A DNA stretch of 64,000 nt from Paraspadella gotoi (GCA_051294375.1 CM119268.1:7369405-7433404), one strand, 5' to 3'; positions 49,708-61,622 are shown, counted from the first letter of the stretch. Numbers and translations are program-made. Notes: generated from the sequence alone by a model not told the origin.

Positions 49708-50271
49708 AAATTACGAACATGACGAAACATCGTGCGGATAATACTGGATTGGGCATTTTCTACTCCCCCCCCCAAAAAAATAATATTATAGTTGATGTTT
49801 AAAATGTTGTCTCTGACGGCAGCTGTCCTCAAAAAATGAAAATCAAGATGAACATCAAATGGAAAAGATGGCGCCAACAACGAGCCAGAGCAGCGTCGAT
49901 GCCAGAGCATCAAAACGATATCTCAAATCGATTTTAAAATTAAATTAAATTAAAATTACTATCGGATCTTTTTTTAGAAAACAAAATATGAGGAGAATAA
50001 AACTTAGGTTAAGCTAATAAAAAAAAAACTGTAAATAAATCAGTTTTGTTTTTGTTTTTTTAATCTTGAAAAGTTTTTCTCGTCTCTCTCATGAATTTCT
50101 CCACGAGGCAATCGAAAGACCTCCCAAAATCGTTTTCCTTATCTGAAATGAAATGAGAGCTTTTTTCTTTTTCGATTTTATTGGTTGAAGAAAAATTAAT
50201 TTTTTATCGGCAAAAAAAAAAACACTTTTCTTTAAACTAAAATGGTTTTCCCACGAACTATACAAAATATA

Positions 50272-50331
<60 letters not shown>
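50272..50331. repeat. (AAT)n microsatellite
   Basis: About 20 AAT units. Confidence 0.96.
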
Positions 50332-50409
50332 CATATGAAACTAAAGAAAGAAAAAATGAGGAAGTTAAGATTAGGTAAATACGAGTAAATCTTTTTTTGT
50401 ATCCAACCA

Positions 50410-50430
50410 TGAGAGAGAGAGAGAGATAGA

Positions 50431-50486
<56 letters not shown>

Positions 50487-50487
50487 A

Positions 50488-50535
<48 letters not shown>
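50410..50535. repeat. (GA)n microsatellite, interrupted
   Basis: GA array with several single-base interruptions. Confidence 0.95.
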
Positions 50536-50537
<2 letters not shown>

Positions 50538-50589
50538 AGGATAGTCTAAATAAAAAAGTCAGAGTTTTTTTTAATATATTCTTTGACCG

Positions 50590-51430
50590 GCCAATGTAGA
50601 ATGATGGCAATATTCTATTTTTTAAGTTTCAAAAAATCCGACCATAAATATAGAAAAATATTAACCAAAATCTTCGGAAAATCCACCCCTTCTTTTGGAA
50701 GATTTTCGCCATATAAGATTTTCAGAATCTGACTCCCGGTGAAAACTCTTAGAATTCCGATCATTAGCTCCTCTTTATACTTTTACTTTAAATAAAAATT
50801 TCAACCAAATATGACTTAATTCACTTTAACATGATAGTAATCATATTCTAATAACCAAAATGAAATGGTAAAGAAAATTTGAGAGCCTTCAGACATATGC
50901 TATCAGACTTCCTGAATTCGAAGTCTCTATCCGCTATAAATGATCAACATTACCTAAAGCGTTGACATGTATTGAAGTGAGAAATCCCTTTATTTTATAT
51001 ATAAAAAATTGCATCAAAAATATTTTCCCGAAGAGGACCAGTCCATTTGAATCGAATGGTTCTATGTCCAAATGATGGTTATTTGGTCAGAGAAAAAAAT
51101 GCGAGCCCTTCAGAATGCAACAGGATCGAATCGAGTGTTTTTTAAAATCTATTTTTCTCCTGAATTTCTACCCAGGGGCGTTGACATCTTATGGTTGTAT
51201 CAGATTTAACAAAAATCATCGATTGAAAAAGTCTTCCTCGATTTCTAAGAACGACGTAGACTACCTAAAATAGAGTCATATGTTGAATATATTGAAATCA
51301 CAAAGTTAAGCTTTAAGGCCATGTTGTTTTAAATGCTTGAAAAAGAGAGGAGAGAGACGAGAGCAGAAGACGAGATGAGAGAGAGAGAAGAGAGAGACGA
51401 GAGCGACGAGAGAGAAGAGAATGAATTCTC
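50590..51430. other. AT-rich stretch with weak internal repetition, no gene
   Basis: Phrases such as GAGAGCCTTCAGA / GCGAGCCCTTCAGA and GCGTTGACATGTAT / GCGTTGACATCTTA recur about 230 bases apart, suggesting two degenerate units. It ends in a noisy GA-rich run at 51340-51420. Confidence 0.4.
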
Positions 51431-51919
51431 ACATGCAAGCTAAATTTTTCAAGCTTTTTCTTTTCAGGAAATAAATATTGAAGAGTTCTTCAAAAAAAAA
51501 CAAAAAAAGGAAAATACTCAACCCATCTTTAAGACCAAACGATTTAAAATTTTCGGGTTTGGCGGAATTTTTTATTTTTTCACTCGTTAATCTTTTACAT
51601 AATTATTTTTCAACATTTTTTTTTTATTTCATCGAACAGCGAAAAAGAGATATTTACTTTTTTTTTCTTTGTTTTCCCGTCGGGTCACGGGACGACGTTC
51701 GTCCGATCAAAACAAAGACAAAGTTTTTCTCTTTTTTTTTTAATTGGTGGAAAGAAAAATCCACTAAATCGCAATTATTCCGATAATCGGTATTTAAACG
51801 AGATAATAGAATTCTTATTTAAATAAAATCTATTTTTTTAGGAACAAAATCTTTCTTGTTCTTTTTTTTTTCATAATAAAATTATTTTGAGGATTAAAAA
51901 ATCCGGTGTGTTGAGAACC

Positions 51920-52000
51920 TCGTCGATGACGTCGTTTTCGACGACCAATCAGAATCGAGATCGGGAGATTCGTTACTTTTCGAAAGAGCGACGACGTCAA
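51920..52000. promoter_or_regulatory. CRE-like and CCAAT-box cluster
   Basis: TGACGTCG at 51927-51934, CCAATCAG at 51945-51952 and CGACGTCA (the reverse complement of the first) at 51992-51999. CRE and CCAAT elements are common in animal promoters. No start codon with a good exon is visible nearby, so direction is unknown. Confidence 0.35.
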
Positions 52001-52690
52001 TGAGAGCATATTTTTTCTTCCTTTTTTTTTTAAATCAAGAGATGAAGAAAGTTAAGTTGACCGGATAAAATAGGGTGGGTGGAGTTTGAAAAAATGGTAA
52101 GATTTGACAGAAAAAGTGATAAAGATAGATATTGCTGAACGGATACTGGATTACAAGAAAAAAAAACGGAAAAAGAGATTAATGTAAAATGCGCTCTTAG
52201 TATTATAATTATCATAAAACGGGATTTTTGTAGAGACTACAAAAAAAAAGAAGAAAAGCTCAGAGAGAAAAAAAAAATTCGAGGATGATAAGAGGACAGA
52301 AATGACAAAAATATATTCATATGAAACGAAAATTGTCACGTTTGAATATAAATTGTCACGTTAAGAAAAGCGAAAGAGAAAGAAGTCACGATTGTCTCAA
52401 GTCGTTCCTCCCGTGACGATTTCATTTTCCCTTTTATTTTTAGTTTTTTTTTCCTTTTTTTTCCCCTTGATTGCCTTTTTCCTTTTTTTTCTCTTTCCTA
52501 TTTTTATTCTCTCGTTCTCTTTACTATTTAATCTCTCTCTCTCTCTCTCACCTCTCTTTCTTCCTCCAAAGTTTTCTCTTTATTTTTTTCCTTTACACCG
52601 CAACTCATTCTCCCTCTTTTCTCCCTCCCTCCTCTCCCTTCTCTCCCTCTCCCTCTCTCGCCAAACAAGAAAACAAAAGCGTTTCTTTGG

Positions 52691-52790
52691 TCAGAAGCCA
52701 AATTCACTCTGACGAAAATGAGAATCTCGAAACAGATCCTTCGCCCGGCGATGATTGCGAGATGGGAGGCCGAGAATGTCTTTTTCTCCC
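52691..52790 (+). CDS. Possible exon after a pyrimidine tract, unknown
   Basis: TTTCTTTGGTCAG is an acceptable acceptor. Two phases stay open: SQIHSDENENLETDPSPG... (acidic) and AKFTLTKMRISKQILRPA.... The next bases are a poly-T/C tract, so an exon would end near 52790, but no clear donor is seen. Confidence 0.2.
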
Positions 52791-52984
52791 GTTTCCTTAT
52801 TTTTTTCTTCTTTTTGGCTCTTTTGCCTTTTTCTTCCTTTCTTTTTCCTTATTTTCTTTCTCTATTTTTTCTTAATCTTTTAAGTGTTTCGTTCATTTCC
52901 CCTTTTTTCCCCCCAGTTTTTTTTTCCAACTGCGTGACGTAAAGATAAAAACAGGGAACTATTATCCGAAATCGCCCCATTTCT

Positions 52985-53170
52985 GTTCCTAATCCCTTAC
53001 CTTAATTTTAACCTTAATATTTACTTTTTGATCTTTTCTCAAATATATAGATTAATTCTTAACCCTAGCCTAATCCTTAATCCTTAATCTCTAATTTCAA
53101 TCCCTATTTGCTATCTCCTAACCCTAATCAAATCCCTAACCCTCGTCTCTAACTTAATCCCTATCCTCGT
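52985..53170. repeat. Degenerate CCTAA-rich stretch
   Basis: CCTAATCC, CCTAACCCTAATC, CCTTAATC and similar words recur at irregular spacing. They resemble decayed telomere-type (CCCTAA) units, but there is no regular array. Confidence 0.35.
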
Positions 53171-53239
53171 ACCAAATATTTAAACCTGAAAACAAACTCG
53201 ATCCTGAATTTAAGCTAAAACGGGGCGCTTACGAGAAAT

Positions 53240-53286
53240 ATGGCCGAAAAAAAACCCGAATCTGCCACCGAGGAAGAACTGAGCCG
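53240..53286 (+). CDS. Candidate first coding exon (MAEKKPESATEEELS)
   Basis: GAAATATGGCCG start, then 15 codons MAEKKPESATEEELS plus a split codon, before a possible GTGATG donor. If not spliced here the frame stops one codon later. N-terminal MAE with acidic residues is typical of cytosolic proteins, but the family is unknown. Confidence 0.35.
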
Positions 53287-53785
53287 GTGATGTTTCGAAC
53301 TTGGCTCGCGGATGCTGACGGAAATTGGCTCATCGAAGACGACGGCCTCTTTTTTTTGGCGGGAAAAAAATGGGAGGAAGGGGAAAAAGAGCGGGCGGTG
53401 ATTAACCAATTAACGGGTTAATCTCCCTTCGAACGGCTGGACCTTCTCAGAAATGTTCCGATCCCCATATTCTAAAAAAAAAGTAAGTTAAGTAAGTTAA
53501 GTACGAATTGATTTGAGAGTCACCGCCTTCGCCACTCGCTGACGAATATCGATCAGTCATCACGGACTTAACTAAAATTGTTAAAATAGCTATAAATGCC
53601 ACTAAATTCTCAAAGAGAAACGGGAACCCTCGGTTAAACAACCTCGATAAATTTAAAGCATAAAACCAATAAAATCAACACATTTTCTCGTTCAAATCCG
53701 CGCTGCCGTGTCCCGCCATTTTTTTCTCTCTCTTCCAGGCGCGACGCACCCTCCTATCTCTCCTCCCCACTCTCCACCCTTCCTG

Positions 53786-53790
<5 letters not shown>

Positions 53791-53820
<30 letters not shown>

Positions 53821-53856
53821 CTCTCTTCTTCTCTCTCTCTCTCCTCTCTCTCTCTT
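53791..53856. repeat. (CT)n microsatellite, interrupted
   Basis: CT units with CCT and TTCTT interruptions. Confidence 0.93.
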
Positions 53857-54034
53857 CCTACATTCTCGTCAATCTCTCTCTGCCCCCTCGTGCAAACTTT
53901 TTTACATAGTTTTTTTTTATTCTCGAAAATATAAATCTTTCAATTTCAAGTTCAAACTGAGTGATAATGAAAAGATTTGGGACATAATGAAGAGATTTTC
54001 GATCGTAAACAGAAGTGACAAGAGACGTCTTCAG

Positions 54035-54180
54035 TCTCAAGAGATCGACGGGGGTTGAATGGGTGCGTCGAACTGGAGGCGGCGTCGACGCTGCTGGCGA
54101 CGGCGCTGGGAGACGGAGCTCCTGACGCTGCCGACGTCGATGTTACTGATGTGACGGTCGCCAGCGTCAGCGAAATATAA
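54035..54180 (+). CDS. Candidate terminal exon (ends ...VASVSEI), unknown product
   Basis: After a CGTCTTCAG acceptor an open frame in phase 2 runs 47 codons to TAA at 54178-54180. It reads SRDRRGLNGCVELEAAST, then LLATALGDGAPDAADVDV and TDVTVASVSEI. GC content is much higher than the flanks. The GAC/GCT-rich composition could also be an imperfect trinucleotide repeat, and another frame (MGASNWRRRRRC) is open. Confidence 0.3.
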
Positions 54181-54789
54181 ACGATATAAACGTCTTTGGT
54201 TTTTATTCTCCATTATTTTAAATATGTTTGAATTTATTTAACAATTTGACAGTTTATTTTATTGGTTGATTTTATGATATAGTCCGCGTCGATAAGAAAC
54301 GTAGCAGACACTTACAGAATATATTTTTTGAAAAAGTTATTAAATTTTTTAATATTAAATAAATTTGTCAAACGCGAAATTCAGCCAAACTTAAATACTT
54401 GTAGATACAATTGTACAAGATACAAAAATAAAGAACCATTGAAAAAACTGCCTTAACATTATATAGTTATATTCTTCTGCATAACCCTAACTCGAAAGGA
54501 TTAATGCGTGCCCGATCGAATGGGAAACGAAAAGTCCGCGTCTTCAGGGTTCAAGTCTATCGGGTTCACGCTCAAGGGTTCACGCTCGAGACTCGCGTTT
54601 GCCGGCATCGTGAAAGTTCACCGCTCTAATTTCTGATATTATAATTGTTTCTTGTTAATTTTTTTTTTTTTCGGTCTTTCGATGAGTAAACGTATTAAAA
54701 AAGAATAAAAAAGAAAAATTATAATCGGCGGGGAAATGGATTTATATCGACAATGATGTTGTTTCAAGAATCACGGGGGCTTTTTCTCT

Positions 54790-54790
54790 C

Positions 54791-54830
<40 letters not shown>

Positions 54831-54855
54831 CCTCTCTCTCCTCTCTTCTCTCTTT
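54790..54855. repeat. (CT)n microsatellite, interrupted
   Basis: CT units with CCTC interruptions. Confidence 0.93.
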
Positions 54856-55004
54856 TTAACTATCTTTTAATCTATTTTTTTAATTTTAACTCAACCTGAC
54901 CAAAGATTTTTAATCGCGAGCGCAGTGGCGCCCGAGCACCGACGTTGAACAACCCAATCGTTGTAAAAAAAAACGCCCATCCAAAGTTGACGAAACGGGA
55001 GTGG

Positions 55005-55134
<130 letters not shown>

Positions 55135-55302
55135 ATTGAACAATGACCTTAAACAGTTTTTCAAAAAAAAAATTTAAATGGACGAATGACCCGGAGGGAT
55201 AAACTTGATTGAATTATTTAGAGAAATTTAAACTTCTTCATTTGACGAAAAAACAGTGGAACGAAAAAGCGAAATTTGGAAGAAAAAATAGATTTATTAT
55301 TA

Positions 55303-55365
<63 letters not shown>

Positions 55366-55428
55366 CATTAACACTAACTCCGCACATTTATCTTCATACC
55401 TCTCTCCCCTATCCGCTCGCTCTATCCC

Positions 55429-55497
<69 letters not shown>
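55303..55497. repeat. Two (CT)n arrays separated by about 75 bp
   Basis: Arrays at 55303-55362 and 55434-55496. Confidence 0.95.
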
Positions 55498-55499
<2 letters not shown>

Positions 55500-55629
55500 C
55501 CTTAATTGATTCCCATCGCAGAAATCTGTCTCGCGTCATTAGAAGCGAACTTCGGAAAATCATTTTCCGTCCAAAGAAAATGAAGGGAAAAAAATCTTAA
55601 AAGCAATAGAAATCGAGCCAGCTTTCGAT

Positions 55630-55850
55630 GGTAACCAATATTAATGCGATGATAACTAAATATTGATGCGATGATAACCAATAATTGATGCGATGATAAT
55701 AAAATAACTGATGTGATGATAATCAAATGATTGATGCGATGATAGTCATTCATTGATGTGATGATAATCATTCATTGATATGATGATAATCATTCATTTG
55801 ATGCGATGATAGTCATTCATTGACGCGATGAGTCATTCATCGTAAATAAA
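55630..55850. repeat. Minisatellite of about 25 bp (GATGCGATGATAATCATTCATT)
   Basis: Eight to nine units with variants (GATGTGATGATAA, GATATGATGATAA, GACGCGATGA). Unit length changes from about 28 to 24 bases along the array. Confidence 0.85.
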
Positions 55851-55872
55851 ACAAACAAATGCGTGTATGAAT

Positions 55873-55945
<73 letters not shown>

Positions 55946-55994
55946 TGAGAGAGGCTGGTCAGTTTTCACTCTCGTTTATATAAAGTATAATCAG

Positions 55995-56101
55995 AATTTT
56001 TAGAAAAAAAATTCACGAAAATCTCGGATGTAAATTTGGGATTTTGTATTGCAGAAAAAAGCGCGGAATAAATGGCGGAATAAATAGAAAGAAAAAAGAG
56101 A

Positions 56102-56172
<71 letters not shown>

Positions 56173-57039
56173 AGAAAGATAGAGAGAAGCCTGGACCGCC
56201 CTGCAGAGCTGAACTCGTTTTTCGACGTATCTGAGTAGGGACGAACTCTTTTCCTTTCCTTTGAATGAAATTTTAGATTGTTCTTTTTTTTTAAGAAGAA
56301 ACCAGACCGAGGTCAAATTTCATATTTGCATATTTAACTAATTTATAAATATTTATCCAACTCAAATAATTTATTTAAAAAAAGAATAAAAATGATTAAA
56401 TATATACACTAAAAAAATTTACAATTTTAAAATTGTAAAAATTATTAGAATAACAAAAAAAGTAATGTTTAATTTGACAATATCTCTCTTCTCAACTCCT
56501 ATTCTTAGATATAATTGCCAATAGTGGCCGACCGGATCCAAAGTTACAGTAATAAACAAAACAAAAAAAATTTTTTTGTTAGAAAGTTATATATGTATTA
56601 AATTAATCCGCGCAATTGCCGGACATATAGCAGCTATATGTACAGCAGCAAGCTGATGTACATGTGACATTGCCTGCATTATAAGTTATTTTTCCTTTTT
56701 TCTAAAGGAATCCATGAAAATCTCGGATGTAAGTTTGGGATTTTGTATAGAAGAAAAAAATAAATGGCGATAATAAAAGTTTTTAGAAGGAAAAAAATAA
56801 TAGAATTTTTCAAAAAACGAACGGTCGTACATAGAGAGAGAGACAGAGAGAGAGAGAGAGTGAAAAAAAAAGTGACTAAAAAATTAAAAAAAAAAAAAAG
56901 AAGAGAGATAGAGAGATAGAGAGAGCCGGAAACTCGTTTACTCGTCGCGCAGTGACGGAGGTGAAAAAAAGGTGACTAAAATTATTTTTGTACACAAAAA
57001 AAGAGATAGAAAGAGAGAAAGAGAGAGAGAGACAGATAG

Positions 57040-57092
<53 letters not shown>

Positions 57093-57155
57093 AAGAGAGA
57101 GAGCCGGAACTCGTTTACAAGTGAATAAATTTTTTTGTAAAAAAAAAAAAAGAGA

Positions 57156-57241
<86 letters not shown>

Positions 57242-57586
57242 TTTTCCCGCCAACGATACGCATATTAGGGTCACGTCTTGTTTATATCTGGCGTGATCTC
57301 GGTCAAGTTGATTTTTTTTATACACGTAACGCGTTATTAGGTCATGTTCCTCGACATTGTTTAACTCGTTGCCCCGCAACGGCCACGAAATCCAGGTCAA
57401 GTAAGTTATTCTTCACATTTTCTCCAAAAAATCCACGAAAATCTCAGATGTTAAATTTGGGATTTTGTATTGAGAAAGAAGCCGCGGAATAAATGGCGAT
57501 AATAAAAGTTTTTAGAAGGAAAGAAATAAATAAGAATTTTCAAAAAACGGTGGTAAAAAACAAAGTGAATAATTTTTTTTTTTGTA

Positions 57587-57649
<63 letters not shown>

Positions 57650-57690
57650 GAGAGAGAGAGAGCCTGGAACTCGTATATTTTTTTTAAACG
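55995..57690 (+). repeat. Three-copy repeat family built around (GA)n arrays
   Basis: The phrase CACGAAAATCTCGGATGTAA...TTGGGATTTTGTAT recurs at about 56013, 56713 and 57432. Each is followed by AATAAATGGCG, AAGTTTTTAGAAGGAAA, a GA array and then GCC(T/G)GGAACTCGT. A fourth, partial GA-plus-GCCGGAACTCG unit lies at 56960-57120. All copies have the same orientation. Possibly a local tandem duplication or a non-autonomous element; no coding capacity. Confidence 0.75.
57241..57413. CDS. Non-repetitive open stretch inside the GA repeat family, coding uncertain
   Basis: Plus: RILGSRLVYIWRDLGQVDFF... ending at a GTAAGT donor (57398). Minus: TWISWPLRGNELNNVEEHDL... also open for more than 50 codons. 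One strand could be an exon or a transposon remnant. No family is recognised. Confidence 0.22.
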
Positions 57691-57839
57691 ATTCAAGAAA
57701 ACGGCAGCGCCTAAAAAAAAATATATATAATTAAAAATAAATAAAAGAAAGGCAAAAAAATGTTACAATGGTTTACAATTGGAAACTTTTCCAATTTTTT
57801 CCAATCGCAGCTTGTAAAAGATTTTATTTTTATTTGTAT

Positions 57840-58129
57840 TAAAATTAAGATATAGCTTCTCATTAAAAAAATCCTTTGAAGTTCCCATTTTTATTAGAAA
57901 TTAAAAAAAATTTTTGAATTTCATCTTCAATATTATATACTGCAATATGTAAAGTTAGCTTAAAGCATTTCTATATACTAATTTGGATATTATAATGAGT
58001 ACTATAATCTCATTTGCATATTGCAGTAAATCATAATGAAGTGGAAATTCAAACAAAAAATACTTAAATCCAAATGTAATAAGAAAATATCAAAGCTATT
58101 TTAAGTTGAGAAGCCATATCTAATTTTTA
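57840..58129. mobile_element. Fold-back (inverted-repeat) element, MITE-like
   Basis: AAAATTAAGATATAGCTTCTCA...TACTGCAATATG (57840-57950) is imperfectly mirrored by CATATTGCAGTA...GAGAAGCCATATCTAATTTT (58015-58129) around a 65-bp AT-rich centre. The structure suggests a short non-autonomous element. Target duplications were not resolved. Confidence 0.5.
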
Positions 58130-58304
58130 ACTTACTATGATCGCTACACTTTTGTAAACTTTATAATAATTCATAATAATTTTTATTTAAAAAAAAACGG
58201 TAAGTCCCAGCCAAAACTATAAAAGCGCAGTAGTTTTTATACAAAAAAGCGTGACGCCGACGACGACGACGACTACGTCACAAAGAAGCAATACTAAAAC
58301 ATTA

Positions 58305-58636
58305 TAGAGCCTGACCCGGCTTCGCGGTCATGGCTCGATAAAAATGGAAGATGAAAAGAAGAAAATAAAGAGCAAAGAGCAAAGAGGATGAAAATTAATT
58401 ATTTTTAAAATTGATTAGAACGATCGGTGTGGGGGTTGCTCGTTTTGAAGTATATATGTCATTATCTTGTAGGAGTGATGGAGGCCTTAAACCACCAAAG
58501 CCCGTCCAAAGTCAGGGGCAAGATAGCCTATTTATTAAATGAATGGTTAATTTTTATATTGGTTGTACCAATTTCATATACATATTTCTACTATTTTGAT
58601 GAAGCCCAGTACCTCGAAGTCAACAATTACAATTAA
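58305..58636 (+). other. Possible degraded transposon or unknown exon
   Basis: GAGCCTGACCCGGCTTCGCGG at 58305 resembles the GC-rich 3' words of some non-LTR elements. It is followed by a frame VMEALNHQSPSKVRGKIA...LLNEWLIFILVV that stops at 58634-58636, directly before a (GAC)n array. Neither reading is secure. Confidence 0.22.

Positions 58637-58701
<65 letters not shown>
58637..58701. repeat. (GAC)n trinucleotide repeat
   Basis: About 21 GAC units. Confidence 0.96.
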
Positions 58702-58702
58702 G

Positions 58703-58785
58703 TGGAGGAGTCAGCGTAGGCAATAATTATTAGAATGCGTTTCGCCCGAAGGAAAAAGTTTTCGAGTTCAAATCCGCACAACTGA
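58703..58785 (+). repeat. Possible tRNA-derived SINE fragment
   Basis: GTGGAGGAGTCAGCGTAGGC followed about 50 bases later by CGAGTTCAAATCCGC. The second word is close to a tRNA B box (GGTTCGAATCC) and the spacing suits an A/B-box promoter, but the A box is poor and no cloverleaf forms. Confidence 0.25.
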
Positions 58786-59192
58786 GGCTAAGAACGTTTT
58801 GAGTTTAAAGTGAAAAATTCAATGTCGTATTAATAACGAAATTTGAGACAATCAAAAATGTAAAAACCCCGTGTCTGTAATTATATCTTTTCGTTTCCTT
58901 AAATCGCCTGACAATAAAACAAACATCGTAATTAGTTCCAATCATCTCGATTAATTAATATAGACTTTGATTTTTTTTTTTTGTAGTACAATAAGATTTT
59001 TGCCGATGACGGATTTTCGGAGACCAGGACAGCTTGACAGTCTGGCTGACAGCTTGACAATCTCACTATGTTCTAAATAAACAAAGTACGAATTACAAAC
59101 CAAAAAAATGAAGGCAATGGAAACTCGACTGAAATTGAGATAACAAAACAACGACGGTGACGACGACGACGACGACGACGACGATGCCCACG

Positions 59193-59257
59193 ATGACGAC
59201 AATTGCTTCACGAGAGCGAAACCCGGGTCGTGGGCGTGATTATGGAAATGGTTTGGA
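59193..59257 (+). CDS. Possible short first exon after a GAC repeat
   Basis: ATG at 59193 reads MTTIASRERNPGRGRDYGNG up to a GTGAGT donor at 59258. A second frame across the same bases (LHESETRVVGVIMEMVW) is equally open. No family is recognised. Confidence 0.2.
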
Positions 59258-59550
59258 GTGAGTCCTCTCTCGTCCCTCCCTCTCTTCCTCTTCGTCTATC
59301 TCTCTCTCTCTCCTCGTCTCTTCGACCCGTTCCTCGTTCTGTCTGTCTCTCCCATCTCTCTGCTCATTCAGCTGTTGAATCGCCTCGTTTCTCTGATAAT
59401 CTGTCCCGATTGGCGCCGACTTAGAAGGCGTTTGTCGTCGTCGTCATTGTCGTCGTCGTCGTTGTCTTGATCGTCATCATCGTCCATATCTAGTCGGTCA
59501 CTTATTTAAATTTCTAAATTTTCCCCATCATCTTCCGAGTCGTCGTAATT

Positions 59551-59552
<2 letters not shown>

Positions 59553-59588
<36 letters not shown>
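59553..59588. repeat. (ATC)n trinucleotide repeat
   Basis: About 12 ATC units. Confidence 0.95.
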
Positions 59589-59902
59589 GATTTATTAGTT
59601 TTTAAGAATAGAATATTTTCCGCCTTTTTACGTCGTTATTCGCTGTGATGAAATTTTATCTTATTTCATCCTCGGTCAATCAGTCCCTTTGTCCGTCATT
59701 TCACTGACGTTTTATTTCAAATTTCGCGCGAATTAAAGCGAAAGACCGACCGACCGACCGAAAGACGACGAAGACGGATGTTGCCCTCGAAATAGTATTG
59801 GCGCGAAAAAAAGGACTCATCGAATCGTGTGATTCGGGATTTTGTATTTATTTATTACATAATTTGATGTGTTTCATTTTTCTTTTTCGTTCTCATTTCT
59901 GC

Positions 59903-59904
<2 letters not shown>

Positions 59905-59985
<81 letters not shown>
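59905..59985. repeat. (CT)n microsatellite
   Basis: About 80 bases of pure CT. Confidence 0.97.
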
Positions 59986-59986
<1 letters not shown>

Positions 59987-60072
59987 ACTAAATGGTGCGA
60001 AAAAACTGCAAATGTGGTTCTTGTCGACGTTTTTTCCGATTTTGGTGTCGCAAGAAGGAATGACGGAACAGG

Positions 60073-60180
60073 CGACGACGACGACGACGACGACGACGAT
60101 TAGGACGTTGATGACGATAACGACGACGATAGCGAAGACGACGATAGCGACGACGACGATAGCGACGACGACGACGTCTA
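60073..60180. repeat. GAC-rich imperfect trinucleotide repeat
   Basis: GAC units mixed with GAT, ACG and AGC variants. Confidence 0.9.
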
Positions 60181-60344
60181 CGTTGGTGACGAAAGAGAAG
60201 AAAACATTAATGACGTCATCGACGTCGAGTGATTGATTAAAGACTCGATTGCAAAAGGAAAAAAGGCAGATGGAAATCGCAGAGAATAACAACGACAACA
60301 AAAACCAAGACAGCGTGGATAACAACAACGAGAATCGTGCAAAC

Positions 60345-60684
60345 AACTAAAAATGGTCATTGAGGGGGCGCCCCTCTGGATTGCTTCAGGGGGGCCTCGC
60401 CAGGGGGGTTCCCCATGGGGCAAACATTTTGGGTCTATTGAAGTGACAAATAGCACCGACCCCGGGGGAGGCGATTCTGAAGAATGACATACTTGAATCA
60501 ACCCAAACGACCCAAATGGGTGTCTCTTAATAAAAGTGAAGGACGTATCTTTACAATTGCTCGACAGATAGATTGTTCCAGATGATATCCGTTTTCCTTT
60601 TGTTCTCGGTATCAATGACAGTATCAGTATCACAGTATCACCAACACAAACTTCTTCCTCTTCATCTCTTGTCATATTTGTCAT
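60345..60684 (-). CDS. Open frame of unknown function, non-repetitive part
   Basis: An ATG-started minus frame (MTNMTRDEEEEVCVGDTVIL...) stays open into the GAC repeat at 60180. The part above 60345 is not repeat-derived. It continues with SSGTIYLSSNCKDTSFTF, then Pro/Gly-rich sequence from GC-rich DNA. It has no known motif, and splice sites were not found, so it could be chance. Confidence 0.22.
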
Positions 60685-60938
60685 CGCATGTCAATTGTCA
60701 GCGGTCGAGTTTCGTCTTTCTGGCGTCGACGTCTCAAATTAAAGACGCCATTGATTTCTAGACGTCGCTTCTCATCTTCGGCGTCGCTGATCTTCGTCGT
60801 TATCGTCGTCGTCGTCGACCCTGTCCATTCATAACTAGGAAGTCGCGTCAGTTTAAGTATTTTTCATACAAACATCTGATTATTTGTCGTTTCCATTTCT
60901 TCAACAAATCTATCTCTTCCTCTATCTCTATCTCTCTC

Positions 60939-61108
60939 ATGAAGCTAATCTTTTTCCACATGGTCGTCGTCGTCATTCCAACTGTCGTCGTCGTCGTCGT
61001 GGTCGTCGTCTTTGGTCACCCCTCCGCCCCCCTCGCCACGTGTGAAACAAAGGCCTGTGAGCGACGAGTCGCGCGTCACGAATTTTCACGCAAATTTCGT
61101 CGAAACTC
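60939..61108 (+). CDS. Possible first exon with signal-like N-terminus
   Basis: MKLIFFHMVVVVIPT followed by a Val run produced by a (GTC)n repeat, then HPSAPLATCETKACERR..., ending before GTGAGT at 61109. The hydrophobic N-terminus imitates a signal peptide, but the Val run is simply the repeat read in one frame. Low confidence. Confidence 0.2.
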
Positions 61109-61619
61109 GTGTGAGTTTGATTTTGTCGGAGAAAAGGGTTAATTGGTTATGTTGCGTTTTTTTTTTTTTTAAATCAATTTTAGTTACAAGCGATTTTGTC
61201 TAGATTATTAATCAAAATTTGTTATAGTACGTAGATGTTGATAAAATAAAAAATAAAAACTAACCTAATTTTAAATTTAAGCTGAAACGGGGCCAATTTG
61301 GCCAATTATTCACGAGAACAACACTGATTAAAATTGTCTTCATTTTTTACATTTTTGAATACGACAAAATTAGTTCAAATTATGAAAAGTTTCGGAAATA
61401 ATATTAATAAGCGTTGTTTTGATCTGTGTTCACCTCTTGCAACCACGCCTGGAAAAAAATCCGTTTGAAAATCGATATAAATTTTAGAATTTGAAATTTA
61501 AGGCGAATTTGAATTAGAATTGGACGAAGAAAAAAAGTTGAATTTCAACGAGACGAGGGGAAAAAAATAATGGAAACGTACTAGAAGAAATTCCGAATTC
61601 GCATAAAACGCTGATGACA

Positions 61620-61622
61620 TGC

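Noticed and set aside
53690-53720. TTCAAATCC word as a tRNA B box
   Set aside because: Isolated word, no A box 30-60 bases upstream and no foldable structure.
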